Shown piece by piece: positions 33,841 to 42,721 of a stretch of 64,000 bases of DNA. The notes beneath the pieces were generated by a model. It had not been told where the DNA came from. It made no database searches and saw only the letters and a list, made by a program, of their open reading frames with translations. A program made the translations under genes and the position numbers. Origin of the DNA: Sphingomonas sp. ERG5 (lineage in GTDB: Bacteria; Pseudomonadota; Alphaproteobacteria; Sphingomonadales; Sphingomonadaceae). Location of the stretch: assembly GCF_000803065.1 (NCBI RefSeq), contig NZ_JSXI01000029.1:1-64000 (forward strand), in the 5' to 3' direction. Numbering within the stretch: the stretch's first letter is position 1; each line of letters opens with the position of its first letter.

Positions 33841-36612
33841 TTGCGCGCATTTATCTATCTTGGAATGACATCAATCGCGGCCATGGTCGCGGTGGCGCCC
33901 GGCGTTGCATGTGCGCAGGCGCGAGATTTCGATCTTGCCGTGCAACCCGCGGCGCGGGGGATCAAGGCATTCGCCCGTCAGGCGGGTATCCAGATCATCG
34001 CGCCGGATGAGGCGACACGCGGAAAACAGACGGCCGCGATCAAGGGGCATTTCGCGATCGTCGATGCGCTGACCCGGCTGATCGCGCCATCGCAATTGCG
34101 TATTGCTTCCTTTGACGGGCGAACCGCAGTGCTGATCGCTGCACCGATGCGAGTCACTGCGGTGTCGGACGTCGCGCCCGTGCCTGTCGTTGCGCCGCAC
34201 GCGGCCGACGATCTGCAGTCCGGGCCGCAGCCCGACCAGCAGGGTGGACTCGAGGATATCGTCGTCACCGCGCGGCGTTCGGCGGAGCTCAGCCAGAAAG
34301 TGCCGGTCGCGGTCACTGCCTTCACGCAGAATGCGCTGCGCGAAAAGGGCATCAACAACGGCACCGACCTGCAGAACTACACACCGTCACTGTCGGTGCT
34401 GGGCGATGTCGCCCGCAATCAGGAAACCTACACGATCCGTGGCATGGGCGGCACTGGCGGCGCCGGCACCGGCAGTGGTCCGGGCGTCGTCGGGTATTTC
34501 GCCGAAGTGCCTTCGACCGTCAGCGGGCCGGGAAATTTCTACGACCTGGCGTCGCTCCAGGTATTGAAGGGGCCGCAAGGCACGCTGTTCGGACGCAACA
34601 CCACCGGCGGCGCGGTGTTGCTCGAACCGGCACGACCCAAGATGAACGAAGTCGAGGGATATATCGACGGTACGCTCGGCAATTTTCAGCGCACCAGCGT
34701 GCAAGGCGCGCTCAACGTTCCGATCGTCAGCGACGTTCTCGCGATCCGCGTCGCGGGGCAGTTCGACAAGCGCGACGGCTATGTCCGCGACGTGGTGACG
34801 GGGCGCGATTATCTGAACCGCAACAATTATTCGCTTCGGCTCGGCGTGCAGTTCAACCCGACGGATGCGATCAGCAACTATACCGCGGTCAGCTATGTGG
34901 ATGTGAACGAGCATGGCGGCGGCAGCATATTGATGTCGGTCAACCCCGACCGTCCCTATGCCGCTTTGCTCCTCCCCTATCTCCAGGCGCAGCAGGCGCG
35001 GGGCATACGCCGCACCGCGCTGAGCGTGCCGACCCGGGAGGTCGCCAAGAATCTGCTGGTGCTCAACAATACCGAGTGGCGGGCAAGCGATACGCTGACC
35101 TTCAAGAACATCGTCAGCTATAGCCGGACCAAATCGACCAGTGCGACCGACCGCGATTCGACTCCGTTGCCGATCGCCGACCTGCTCGGCGCTTATCCGG
35201 GCAGTTACAACAACAACCTGCGCACCTTCACGGAGGAAGTCCAGGCCCGCTACGACAATGGCAGTTTGCGCATCCAGGCGGGTGGTTTCTACCTCGACGA
35301 GAAGACGATGGCGCCGCTGACCTTCCAGACGGTCAATCCCTTGCAACTGGGCGGCATCCTGGGAGGCGGTCTGATCATTCTTCCGCCGGCCGTGCAGGCG
35401 CTGATCGGCGCCGACGGACCATTGCTGCCCGCACTCTCGCTCCAGCCGAGCGCCGAAGTCCATGGCCGCAGCAAAGCGGTCTATGCGCAGGTGCAATATA
35501 AGCTGGCGCCGACCCTGACCGCGACGGCGGGTTTTCGCTGGACCTGGGACACTTATGGTGGACATATCCAGGCCTATCAGTCGGCGGACAGCTATCAGGT
35601 GTTCAACAAGCTGGCGGCGATCGGATTGATCACCCCTGCCCAGGCGGCGCAAGTAATCGGGCTCAATGCCGGCCTGTGCACCTATGATGCGTTTCAGGCG
35701 GTCGCCGCGGGCGGCTTCCCCACATTGCACTATCCCAATTGCACCTCGCCCTCGTTCGAGGGCCGCAGCAACGGGCCGACCTGGCAGCTCGGGCTCGACT
35801 GGCAGGCCGATCCGCAGACCCTGGTCTATGCGGTATCGCGGCGCGGCTATAAATCGGGTGCGAACAACCCGATCGTCTCGCTGTTCCTCGGTCAGGAGCA
35901 TCCGCTGTTCGGGGTATGGCCGGAAAAGGTGACCGACGCCGAAGTCGGGCTGAAGCGCGACTGGAATCTGGGTGGAGTCCGCGCGCGTACCAACATCGCC
36001 GCTTTCTATACCTGGTTCAACGATATCCAGGTGATCCAGCGTGCGGCGATCGCGGGATCGGACATCCTGACCAATGCCCAGAAGGCGCGTGTCCTCGGCC
36101 TCGAGTTCGAAGGCATGCTGATCCCGTTCAAGGCGCTGACGCTCAGCGGCACCTATTCATTCAACTCGGCACGATATCTCGAATATAATTCGATCGCGAT
36201 CCCGGCGATCCCGCAAGCGCTGACCGCGGCACAGCCCAGCCGCGACCTTGCCGGCACGCCTTTTTCGTTCGTGCCAAAGCACAAATACAGCCTCGATGCG
36301 CGTCTTGCATTGCCCATCCCGGCTCGCGAAGGCGACATGGCGGTTCGGGCGATCTGGTCGTGGCAGTCGAGCCTGCGGGTCACGCCGGAGATTCAGCCGT
36401 TCGACACGATCCCGTCCTATGGTCTGCTCAACCTGCGGCTGGAATGGAACGATGTCCGCGGTGCGCCGCTCGACCTGGCGCTGTACGGCACCAACGTTCT
36501 CGACAAGCAATATCGGGTGGCGTCCAATCCGGGCTATAATAATTCGGGTTTCAACAATTCGATCTATGGTGAGCCGGCGCAGTATGGCGTCCAGCTCCGC
36601 TATCGTTTCTGA
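33841..36612 (+). CDS. TonB-dependent transducer receptor with STN domain
   Basis: The 923-residue outer-membrane receptor has a signal peptide (to about residue 25), an STN signalling domain (FDLAVQPAARGIKAFARQAG to about 105), a plug starting near DIVVTARRSAELSQKVPVA, and a 22-strand-type beta barrel ending in the aromatic motif QLRYRF. The STN domain means it can signal to the FecR just upstream. Translation uses TTG at 33841, supported by AGGAGGG nine bases before. The TonB box is not obvious by eye; EDIVVTA is a candidate. The imported ligand is unknown, but the adjacent exported hydrolases suggest an organic ester or glycoside instead of a siderophore. Confidence 0.92.
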   Translation: MRAFIYLGMTSIAAMVAVAPGVACAQARDFDLAVQPAARGIKAFARQAGIQIIAPDEATRGKQTAAIKGHFAIVDALTRLIAPSQLRIASFDGRTAVLIAAPMRVTAVSDVAPVPVVAPHAADDLQSGPQPDQQGGLEDIVVTARRSAELSQKVPVAVTAFTQNALREKGINNGTDLQNYTPSLSVLGDVARNQETYTIRGMGGTGGAGTGSGPGVVGYFAEVPSTVSGPGNFYDLASLQVLKGPQGTLFGRNTTGGAVLLEPARPKMNEVEGYIDGTLGNFQRTSVQGALNVPIVSDVLAIRVAGQFDKRDGYVRDVVTGRDYLNRNNYSLRLGVQFNPTDAISNYTAVSYVDVNEHGGGSILMSVNPDRPYAALLLPYLQAQQARGIRRTALSVPTREVAKNLLVLNNTEWRASDTLTFKNIVSYSRTKSTSATDRDSTPLPIADLLGAYPGSYNNNLRTFTEEVQARYDNGSLRIQAGGFYLDEKTMAPLTFQTVNPLQLGGILGGGLIILPPAVQALIGADGPLLPALSLQPSAEVHGRSKAVYAQVQYKLAPTLTATAGFRWTWDTYGGHIQAYQSADSYQVFNKLAAIGLITPAQAAQVIGLNAGLCTYDAFQAVAAGGFPTLHYPNCTSPSFEGRSNGPTWQLGLDWQADPQTLVYAVSRRGYKSGANNPIVSLFLGQEHPLFGVWPEKVTDAEVGLKRDWNLGGVRARTNIAAFYTWFNDIQVIQRAAIAGSDILTNAQKARVLGLEFEGMLIPFKALTLSGTYSFNSARYLEYNSIAIPAIPQALTAAQPSRDLAGTPFSFVPKHKYSLDARLALPIPAREGDMAVRAIWSWQSSLRVTPEIQPFDTIPSYGLLNLRLEWNDVRGAPLDLALYGTNVLDKQYRVASNPGYNNSGFNNSIYGEPAQYGVQLRYRF

Positions 36613-36623
36613 AAGGGGCGGCC

Positions 36624-38012
36624 GTGAAGCGAATGCTTTTTGGCATGATGCCAGCCGCGCTGCTCGTCGGGGCACCCGTTCCGGCGCAGCAGGCCCCGGT
36701 CACACCATTGTCGCCCTCCGCTGCATCGGGCCCGGCGGCCTTTTCGCCGACCGCTGAACAGGTCACGCTAATGGAGCAGGCGAAGCGCGTCGGCGCGACC
36801 GACGTGACGACGGCATCCGGTCCCGATGGCGGCATGATCCTGGGCGGCAAGCTCGACGGGCGGCTTTTCTCGCTCGGCGTGCCGCGGGACTGGAACCGGC
36901 AATTGCTGCTGTTTGCCGGCGGCTATGCCACGCCCGGTGCGCAACCGACCTTGCCCGACGATCCGATCGTCAAGGATCCGGCCGCCGGCATGCTGCGCGA
37001 CGCCTATGGGCAGGGGTTCGCCGCTGGTGTCACCATCTATGACAAGAACGGCATCGGGACGGAGACGGCAACGCGCAACCTGCTCGCGCTGCGCGAATTT
37101 GCGGGCCGGTTGGGGGCCTCACGCGCCTATCTCGCGGGCGGTTCGATGGGCGGCAATATCGTCATGTCGCTGATCGAGCAGCACCCGCGCGCGTTCGTCG
37201 GCGCGACGGCATTGTGCGGTGTGACGCATGGTTGGCTGAGCGAGATCGGCGCGCTCGCCGATATGCGGGCGGCCTATATCGTGCTCGCCGCCGGCACGCC
37301 CTATACGTTGCCGGGCGGGCAGGACGTGACTCGGTCGGGATTGCCGGTGACCCCGCCGGCGGGCGACACGACCGATGGCGACACCTTTCGTACCGCGCAG
37401 AAGATGAAGCTGGCAGCACCCGTGCTCGCCCTGTTCACCGCGGCCAAGGCGCATCCGGACGGACCCGAGGCGCGGATCATCCGCCAGGTCGCGGCGATCG
37501 GCGGGTTCGCGCCCGACGTCGTGGCGGTCGCGACACCGCTTTATGTCGCAGCGCTCGGCATGGACGACATTGTCGCGACCATGGGCGGATTGCCGGTCGG
37601 CAATGTCGGCAAACGCTATCGCCCGGTCGAGATGACCGCAGCCGAGGTCGCGGCGTTCAACGCGAAGATCCAGCGTTTCCAGGCCGATCCGCGCGCGACC
37701 GCCTATGCCCGGAAATGGCATGAGGCGACCGGCCGCTTTTCCATCCCGCTGGTCACCGTCCACCAGACGATCGATTCGTTGGTACCGTTCAGCCAGTCCG
37801 AGGCGCTTGGGAAGATCGTCGCCAAGGCCGGCAACAGCCGGAACCTCATTCAATATGCGGTGCCGCCGACGCGGATGAAATTGCCCATTCCCGGCGATTT
37901 CGAGGGCTATACGCATTGTGGCTTCACATCGATGCAAGGTGCTGGCGCGTTCCGGGTACTGCGGTCGTGGGTGGAGACCGGTAAGCGGCCCGCCGCGGAT
38001 GCGATCAAATGA
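36624..38012 (+). CDS. Exported alpha/beta hydrolase, paralogue 1
   Basis: The 462-residue protein has a signal peptide (MLFGMMPAALLVGAPVPAQQ). An alpha/beta-hydrolase core shows QLLLFAGGYATPG at the oxyanion loop and LAGGSMGGNIVMSLIEQHP as nucleophile elbow with Ser174. A late HQTIDSLVPFSQS (candidate Asp) and GYTHCGF (candidate His) follow. It is similar throughout to the protein at 41335-42708 (shared SMGGNIV-SLIEQHP, RAAY, VRQVAAIGGF). Unlike that paralogue, the oxyanion loop has Gly instead of the usual His (FAGG versus FAHG). It begins at GTG 36624, eleven bases after the receptor. I cannot name a characterised family. Confidence 0.75.
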   Translation: MKRMLFGMMPAALLVGAPVPAQQAPVTPLSPSAASGPAAFSPTAEQVTLMEQAKRVGATDVTTASGPDGGMILGGKLDGRLFSLGVPRDWNRQLLLFAGGYATPGAQPTLPDDPIVKDPAAGMLRDAYGQGFAAGVTIYDKNGIGTETATRNLLALREFAGRLGASRAYLAGGSMGGNIVMSLIEQHPRAFVGATALCGVTHGWLSEIGALADMRAAYIVLAAGTPYTLPGGQDVTRSGLPVTPPAGDTTDGDTFRTAQKMKLAAPVLALFTAAKAHPDGPEARIIRQVAAIGGFAPDVVAVATPLYVAALGMDDIVATMGGLPVGNVGKRYRPVEMTAAEVAAFNAKIQRFQADPRATAYARKWHEATGRFSIPLVTVHQTIDSLVPFSQSEALGKIVAKAGNSRNLIQYAVPPTRMKLPIPGDFEGYTHCGFTSMQGAGAFRVLRSWVETGKRPAADAIK

Positions 38013-39307
38013 GTTCCGCGGTGAGCCGACGCGACGCGCTCGGCCTCGCCGCTGCCGCCTCGCTGACCGCTGCGGCACCGGCGATGGCGCGCGGCAAATC
38101 CGATTTTCTGTGGGGTGCGGCAACCGCCGGGCACCAGGTCGAGGGCAATAATGTCAATGCCGACATCTGGCTGCTCGAACAGGTCAAGCCAACCGTTTTC
38201 GCCGAGCCCTCCGGCGATGCCTGCGATAGCCTGAACCGCTGGCGCGAGGATGTCGCGATCGTCAGGACGCTCGGGCTCAATTGCTATCGCTTCTCGGTCG
38301 AATGGTCGCGGATCGAGCCTGCGCAAGGGCAGTTCAGCCACGCCTATCTCGATCATTATCGACGCATGGTCGATCATTGCCGCGGACAGGGGCTGGCGCC
38401 GGTCGTCACCTTCAACCATTTCACCACGCCGCGCTGGTTCGCCGCCGCCGGCGGCTGGGAGAACCCGCAGGCGCCCGACTGGTTCGCGCGCTATTGCGAC
38501 CGCGTGGCGCGGGCGATGGCTGGTGGAATCAGTCATGCGTTGACCTTCAACGAACCCAATCTCGCGCTTGGTGGACGCTGGTCGGCACATCCGCCCGACG
38601 CAACATTTCAGGCACTGATCGCTGCATCCGTCGCGGCAGCGGGCAGGGCAAGCGGATCGGATCGTTTCTCGCTGCTCAACGCCGGCGAACCGCATCCGAT
38701 GATCCCCGGTGTCGTCGCGGCCCATGTCAAAGGCCGCGCGGCGATCAAGGCGGTGCGCGGTGACCTTCCTGTCGGCATGAGTCTCGCCATTCCAGACGAG
38801 GTGGCGGTCGGCGAGAACAGTGCGATCGAGCGCAAGCGCGCCGACGTCTATGGCCCGTTCTTCGCGGTGATGGACAAGGATGATTTCGTCGGCATCCAGA
38901 CCTATGGCCGCGATTATATCGGACCGGACCGCGCGATGGACCTTCCCGCCGATGCGGCACGCCGGCCCAATGGCAAGGAATGGTACCCCGCTGCGGTCGG
39001 CAATGTCGCACGCTATGCTCATCGCGTGACGGGCAAGCCGATCCTCGTCACCGAAAATGGCATCGACGCCGCCGACGATGCCGAACGGGCGCGCTTCATT
39101 CCGGAAGCGATCGCCTCGGTTGATGCCGCACGTCGGGACGGTGTGCCGGTGATCGGCTATATCCACTGGTCGCTGCTCGACAATTTCGAATGGTTCTCGG
39201 GCTATGGTCCCCGCTTCGGTCTGGTCGCGGTCGACCGCACGACGTTCAGGCGCACCGTCAAGCCGAGCGCCCGGCTTTATGCCACACTCGTAAAGGGCCG
39301 CCGCTGA
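38009..39307 (+). CDS. Exported glycoside hydrolase family 1 (beta-glucosidase-like)
   Basis: The 432-residue enzyme starts with a Tat-like leader (SRRDALGLAAAASLTAAAPA), then FLWGAATAGHQVEGNN. The GH1 acid/base Glu182 is in ALTFNEPNLA, the nucleophile Glu349 in PILVTENGIDAADD, and the substrate-binding WSLLDNFEWFSGYGPRFGLV is near the end. These are complete GH1 signatures. Family enzymes cleave beta-glucosides, beta-galactosides or related conjugates. A periplasmic location is unusual for GH1 and fits removal of sugar from an imported conjugate. Its ATG overlaps the previous stop as ATGA, and the next gene overlaps by one base. Confidence 0.93.
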   Translation: MSSAVSRRDALGLAAAASLTAAAPAMARGKSDFLWGAATAGHQVEGNNVNADIWLLEQVKPTVFAEPSGDACDSLNRWREDVAIVRTLGLNCYRFSVEWSRIEPAQGQFSHAYLDHYRRMVDHCRGQGLAPVVTFNHFTTPRWFAAAGGWENPQAPDWFARYCDRVARAMAGGISHALTFNEPNLALGGRWSAHPPDATFQALIAASVAAAGRASGSDRFSLLNAGEPHPMIPGVVAAHVKGRAAIKAVRGDLPVGMSLAIPDEVAVGENSAIERKRADVYGPFFAVMDKDDFVGIQTYGRDYIGPDRAMDLPADAARRPNGKEWYPAAVGNVARYAHRVTGKPILVTENGIDAADDAERARFIPEAIASVDAARRDGVPVIGYIHWSLLDNFEWFSGYGPRFGLVAVDRTTFRRTVKPSARLYATLVKGRR

Positions 39308-40272
39308 TGCTGCGCGATACCATGATCTTCCTGCTCGGCCTGGCAATCGCCACTGCCGCGACGGCGCAGCAAGCCCTGCCGCCGCCAACCAATCTCAGCC
39401 CTGAAGCGCGGGCGGCACTTGCCGCGGACGCTGCGCGTCCGAACACCGCAAAGACGATGGTCGAGCGTCGTGTCCGGTCCGATGCGATCCAGCGCGAGAT
39501 CGGCGACCGGATGCGCGCGCGCTACAAGGTGGCGGTGGAGGACGGGTCCATTGGCGGCGTGCCGGTCCGCATCTTCACGCCGAAGGGCTGGCGGCAGGGA
39601 ACATCCCTGTTGATGAACCTCCATGGCGGCGGTTTCATGGTCGATTCCGGGTCGCTCACCGAGAATATCCCGATTGCCGCGCTGACCGGATACCGTGTGG
39701 TCGCGGTGCTGTATCGCCTGTCGCCCGAACATCGCTTCCCCGCGGCGGTGGAGGATGGCCTGACGGTCTATCGCGCCTTGTTGAAGCAGGCGCCGGCGCG
39801 ACGGATCGGTGTCTATGGCACATCGGCGGGCGCGATCCTTGGCCCTGAACTGATCGCACGGCTGAAGACGGCGACGCTGCCGTTGCCCGGTGCGCTCGGC
39901 ATGTTTTCGGGGAGCGCCGACCTGACCGGGTTCGGCGATTCGCTCACTCTCTTCGGCGATCCCGGCATGACCGGACTGGCGCGCATCTATGCCGGATCGG
40001 TGGACCTGGCCGATCCATTGCTCTCGCCGGCGCGCGGCGATCTGTCGGGGTGGCCGCCGACCCTATGCCTGACCAGCAGCCGCGACGTGCTGCTGAGCGC
40101 CACCGCCGATTTCTGCCGCAAGCTCGATGCAGCGGGCAGCGTGTCGCAACTGGTGATGTTCGACGGACTGCCTCACGCCTTCTGGGCCTATGTCGAAGCG
40201 CCGGAGAGCGATGCGGCGTTCGGCACGATGGCGCGCTTTCTGACCGCAAAACTTGGGAGCGCTGGGAAATGA
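39307..40272 (+). CDS. Exported HSL-type esterase (GTSAG)
   Basis: The 321-residue protein has a signal peptide ending near ATAAT-AQQ and a hormone-sensitive-lipase core: oxyanion motif LLMNLHGGGFMVDSG, nucleophile elbow GVYGTSAGAILG, and the acid and base in SSRDVLLS and GLPHAFWAY. The elbow is GTSAG instead of GDSAG, marking the GTSAG branch of HSL esterases. YRLSPEHRFPAAVEDGLTVY is a strong family segment. It overlaps the GH1 stop by one base and the next gene by four bases. It probably hydrolyses a short acyl ester of the compound imported by the receptor. Confidence 0.9.
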   Translation: MLRDTMIFLLGLAIATAATAQQALPPPTNLSPEARAALAADAARPNTAKTMVERRVRSDAIQREIGDRMRARYKVAVEDGSIGGVPVRIFTPKGWRQGTSLLMNLHGGGFMVDSGSLTENIPIAALTGYRVVAVLYRLSPEHRFPAAVEDGLTVYRALLKQAPARRIGVYGTSAGAILGPELIARLKTATLPLPGALGMFSGSADLTGFGDSLTLFGDPGMTGLARIYAGSVDLADPLLSPARGDLSGWPPTLCLTSSRDVLLSATADFCRKLDAAGSVSQLVMFDGLPHAFWAYVEAPESDAAFGTMARFLTAKLGSAGK

Positions 40273-41309
40273 AATGGATGATGGCCATCGCGGCGTTGTG
40301 GTGTGCCGCACCCGCATTGGCGCAGCACCCGGCTGCGCTGCAGGTGCCGTCCTTCGCGCTGCCGGCCTCGAACCAGCTCAGCGCCGAGGCAGTGCGCGTC
40401 CTGGAAAGGATGGAGGCGGCAAAAGCGCCGGATCTGAAGGGCGACATCGCGCGCTCGCGCGCCTTTTACGCGAAGTATAATGATGACCGCCTCGCCGAGA
40501 TGCGGCGGCATTTCCAGACGCTGGAGCGACACGCGACGATCGACGGGGTCGGTGTGGACATAGTCACGTCGGCAAAGGGGAGCACGCCGCGCAACCTGCG
40601 CCGCGTGCTGATCAACGTCCATGGCGGTGCGTTCATCTGGGGCGCGGGCAGCGGTGCGCTGGTGGAGGCGATCCCGATCGCCGCCACGATGGGGATCACG
40701 GTGGTGACGGTCGATTATCGGCTGACCCCGGAACATCATTATCCGGCGGCGTCGGAGGACGTGACAGCGGTCTATCGCGACCTGCTGAAGCGTTATCGCC
40801 CGGAGAATATCGGCATTTATGGCTGCTCGGCAGGCGGGGTCATCGCCGCCCAGTCGATCGCCTGGATCAGGAAGCAGGGCCTGCCACGTCCCGGAGCGGT
40901 TGGGACCTTTTGCGGCACTGCCGCGCCCTATAGCGGCGACAGCCCCTATCTGTCCGGTCCCATCACCGGCGGTCCTGCGCTTGCGGTCGCAACGCTGCCG
41001 CCGACGCTGCCGACCCCCTATCTCGCGGGGGTGCCGGTGAGCGACGCCATCGCTTATCCGCTGGCGTCCGATCGCGAGATAAAGGCTTTTCCGCCCACAT
41101 TGATGCTTGCCGGCGGGCGCGATTTCGCGGTCAGCGGGCTGACGCTGGCGCATCGCCGGCTGAGGGCAGCGGGCATCCCGGCCGAGCTCTATCTGTTCGA
41201 TGGATTGCCGCACGCCTTTTTTGTCTGGCCCGACATGCCCGAATCCACCGAGGCCTATCAGGTCATTGCCCGGTTCTTCGACCGGCATCTCGGCACGCGT
41301 CCGCGCTGA
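40269..41309 (+). CDS. Exported HSL-type esterase (GCSAG)
   Basis: The 346-residue protein has a signal peptide (MKWMMAIAALWCAAPALAQ) and the same HSL architecture as its neighbour: VLINVHGGAFIWGAGSG, DYRLTPEHHYPAASEDVTAV, nucleophile IGIYGCSAGGVIAAQS, LAGGRDFAVSG and GLPHAFFVWPD. The elbow has Cys where most HSL proteins have Asp. The two esterases are clear relatives from a tandem duplication that has diverged. The start at 40269 overlaps the previous stop as ATGA. Translation of this block (GH1-esterase-esterase) appears coupled. Confidence 0.9.
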   Translation: MKWMMAIAALWCAAPALAQHPAALQVPSFALPASNQLSAEAVRVLERMEAAKAPDLKGDIARSRAFYAKYNDDRLAEMRRHFQTLERHATIDGVGVDIVTSAKGSTPRNLRRVLINVHGGAFIWGAGSGALVEAIPIAATMGITVVTVDYRLTPEHHYPAASEDVTAVYRDLLKRYRPENIGIYGCSAGGVIAAQSIAWIRKQGLPRPGAVGTFCGTAAPYSGDSPYLSGPITGGPALAVATLPPTLPTPYLAGVPVSDAIAYPLASDREIKAFPPTLMLAGGRDFAVSGLTLAHRRLRAAGIPAELYLFDGLPHAFFVWPDMPESTEAYQVIARFFDRHLGTRPR

Positions 41310-41334
41310 TCGGCACATCAGGAAGGGAAACCAT

Positions 41335-42708
41335 ATGAGGACGTCACATGCCGCCGGATCTGCGCTGATCAAATGGGCGGCTGTCATGCTGCTCGCGTCC
41401 GCCGCGCCGGTCATCGCCGCCGATGCTCCTGCCGCTCCTCCCGCACTCTCCGCGCCACAGGCGGCGATCGTCACGCGGGCAAAGGCACTGGGCGCCTCCG
41501 AGGTCACGACCAGGGCGGCGCCGGGCGGCGGCCTGATCCTCGACGGAAAACTTGCCGGCGACCAGTTCGCGCTGGCCTTTCCGGCGACCTGGAATCACGA
41601 CGCGTTGCTCTTCGCCCATGGCTATTCGACTCCCGGCACGCCGGTCGCGGTGGCCGAAGACCCGTTGGACAAGACGGGGAGCGGCGGAGCGCTCGCGGCG
41701 GCATATGCCGAGGGTTTCGCGGTCGGGCACAGTGCCTATGACAAGGCCGGGATGGGCGTGCAAACCGGCGCCGAGAACACGCTTCGGCTGCGCGATTTCA
41801 TGGTGAAGCTGGGCACGAAGCGAGTCTATGTCAGTGGCGCCTCGATGGGCGGCAACATCGTCCTCTCGCTGATCGAGCAGCACCCCACCGCTTTCGCCGG
41901 GGCACTCTCCGCTTGCGGTGTGACCGATGGCTGGGAAAGCCTGTTCGGCCAACTGATCGACATGCGCGCGGCGTATAATTTGCTCACCGTCGGCACGCCC
42001 TATGCGTTGCCGGGTGAACAGGATCTCGCGCGGACCGCGCTGCCCGTCGTGCCGCCGTCCGGTGACATGACCAAGGGCGAGGCGTTTCGCTGGGCGCAGA
42101 TCGCCAGGATCGCGACGCCGGTATTGGCGTTGTTCAAGGCGGCCAATGCCAATCCCGGCGGGCGCGAAGCGAAGATCGTCCGGCAAGTGGCGGCGATTGG
42201 CGGTTTCGAGCCCGAACCCGCCTCGCTCGCTTTTCCGCTGGTTACCGTTACGCTCGGCGCCGACGATCTGCGCGAGACGCTTGGCGGCCAGATTTATGGC
42301 AATGTCGGCAAGGTCTATTCCATTCCCGAGATGACATCGCAGGAGACGGACGCTTTCAACAAGGGCGTACAGCGGATCGCGGCTGATCCGGTGGCGGTCG
42401 CGGCGGCCCGGCGCTGGCACCAGGCGACCGGCCGGTTTCGCACGCCTCTGGTCACGATCCACAACCGGATCGATTCACTGGTTCCCTATGCGCAGAGCGA
42501 AGTGCTCGGGCGGATCGTGGCGGCAGCGGGCAATCAGAGTCGGCTGGCCCAATATGCATTGCCCGCGGTGAAGGCGCCGCTGCCGATTGGCGGGGTCGAG
42601 GGTTATACCCATTGCGGATTCAGCCCCGAACAGACCGGCGCGGCGTGGCAGGCGCTCAGGTCCTGGGTCGAAACGGGCAAGCGACCGGCGATCGACGCAG
42701 TACGATGA
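41335..42708 (+). CDS. Exported alpha/beta hydrolase, paralogue 2
   Basis: The 457-residue protein carries a leader (WAAVMLLASAAPVIAAD), an oxyanion loop LLFAHGYSTPGTPV with the usual HG, and nucleophile elbow VSGASMGGNIVLSLIEQHP with Ser170. Candidate Asp and His are in IHNRIDSLVPYAQSE and GYTHCGFSPEQ. It matches the protein at 36624 along its length, so the operon is bounded by two copies of one hydrolase family. GGAAGGG stands about seven bases before the ATG at 41335; this start was preferred to the longer frame. It is the last gene of the sigma/FecR/receptor operon and converges with the acylase gene 13 bases away. Confidence 0.77.
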   Translation: MRTSHAAGSALIKWAAVMLLASAAPVIAADAPAAPPALSAPQAAIVTRAKALGASEVTTRAAPGGGLILDGKLAGDQFALAFPATWNHDALLFAHGYSTPGTPVAVAEDPLDKTGSGGALAAAYAEGFAVGHSAYDKAGMGVQTGAENTLRLRDFMVKLGTKRVYVSGASMGGNIVLSLIEQHPTAFAGALSACGVTDGWESLFGQLIDMRAAYNLLTVGTPYALPGEQDLARTALPVVPPSGDMTKGEAFRWAQIARIATPVLALFKAANANPGGREAKIVRQVAAIGGFEPEPASLAFPLVTVTLGADDLRETLGGQIYGNVGKVYSIPEMTSQETDAFNKGVQRIAADPVAVAAARRWHQATGRFRTPLVTIHNRIDSLVPYAQSEVLGRIVAAAGNQSRLAQYALPAVKAPLPIGGVEGYTHCGFSPEQTGAAWQALRSWVETGKRPAIDAVR

Positions 42709-42721
42709 CCGGGCTCGCCCG

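Noticed and set aside
34387..35901. 504-codon minus-strand open frame inside the first TonB receptor
   Set aside because: Shadow of a well-supported beta-barrel protein; composition typical of a reverse-strand artefact.
33841..42708. Lasso-peptide-type uptake and isopeptidase cluster
   Set aside because: FecI/FecR/receptor sets accompany lasso isopeptidases in sphingomonads, but the hydrolases here are shorter than such isopeptidases, lack a beta-propeller domain, and no precursor, protease or cyclase gene is present.
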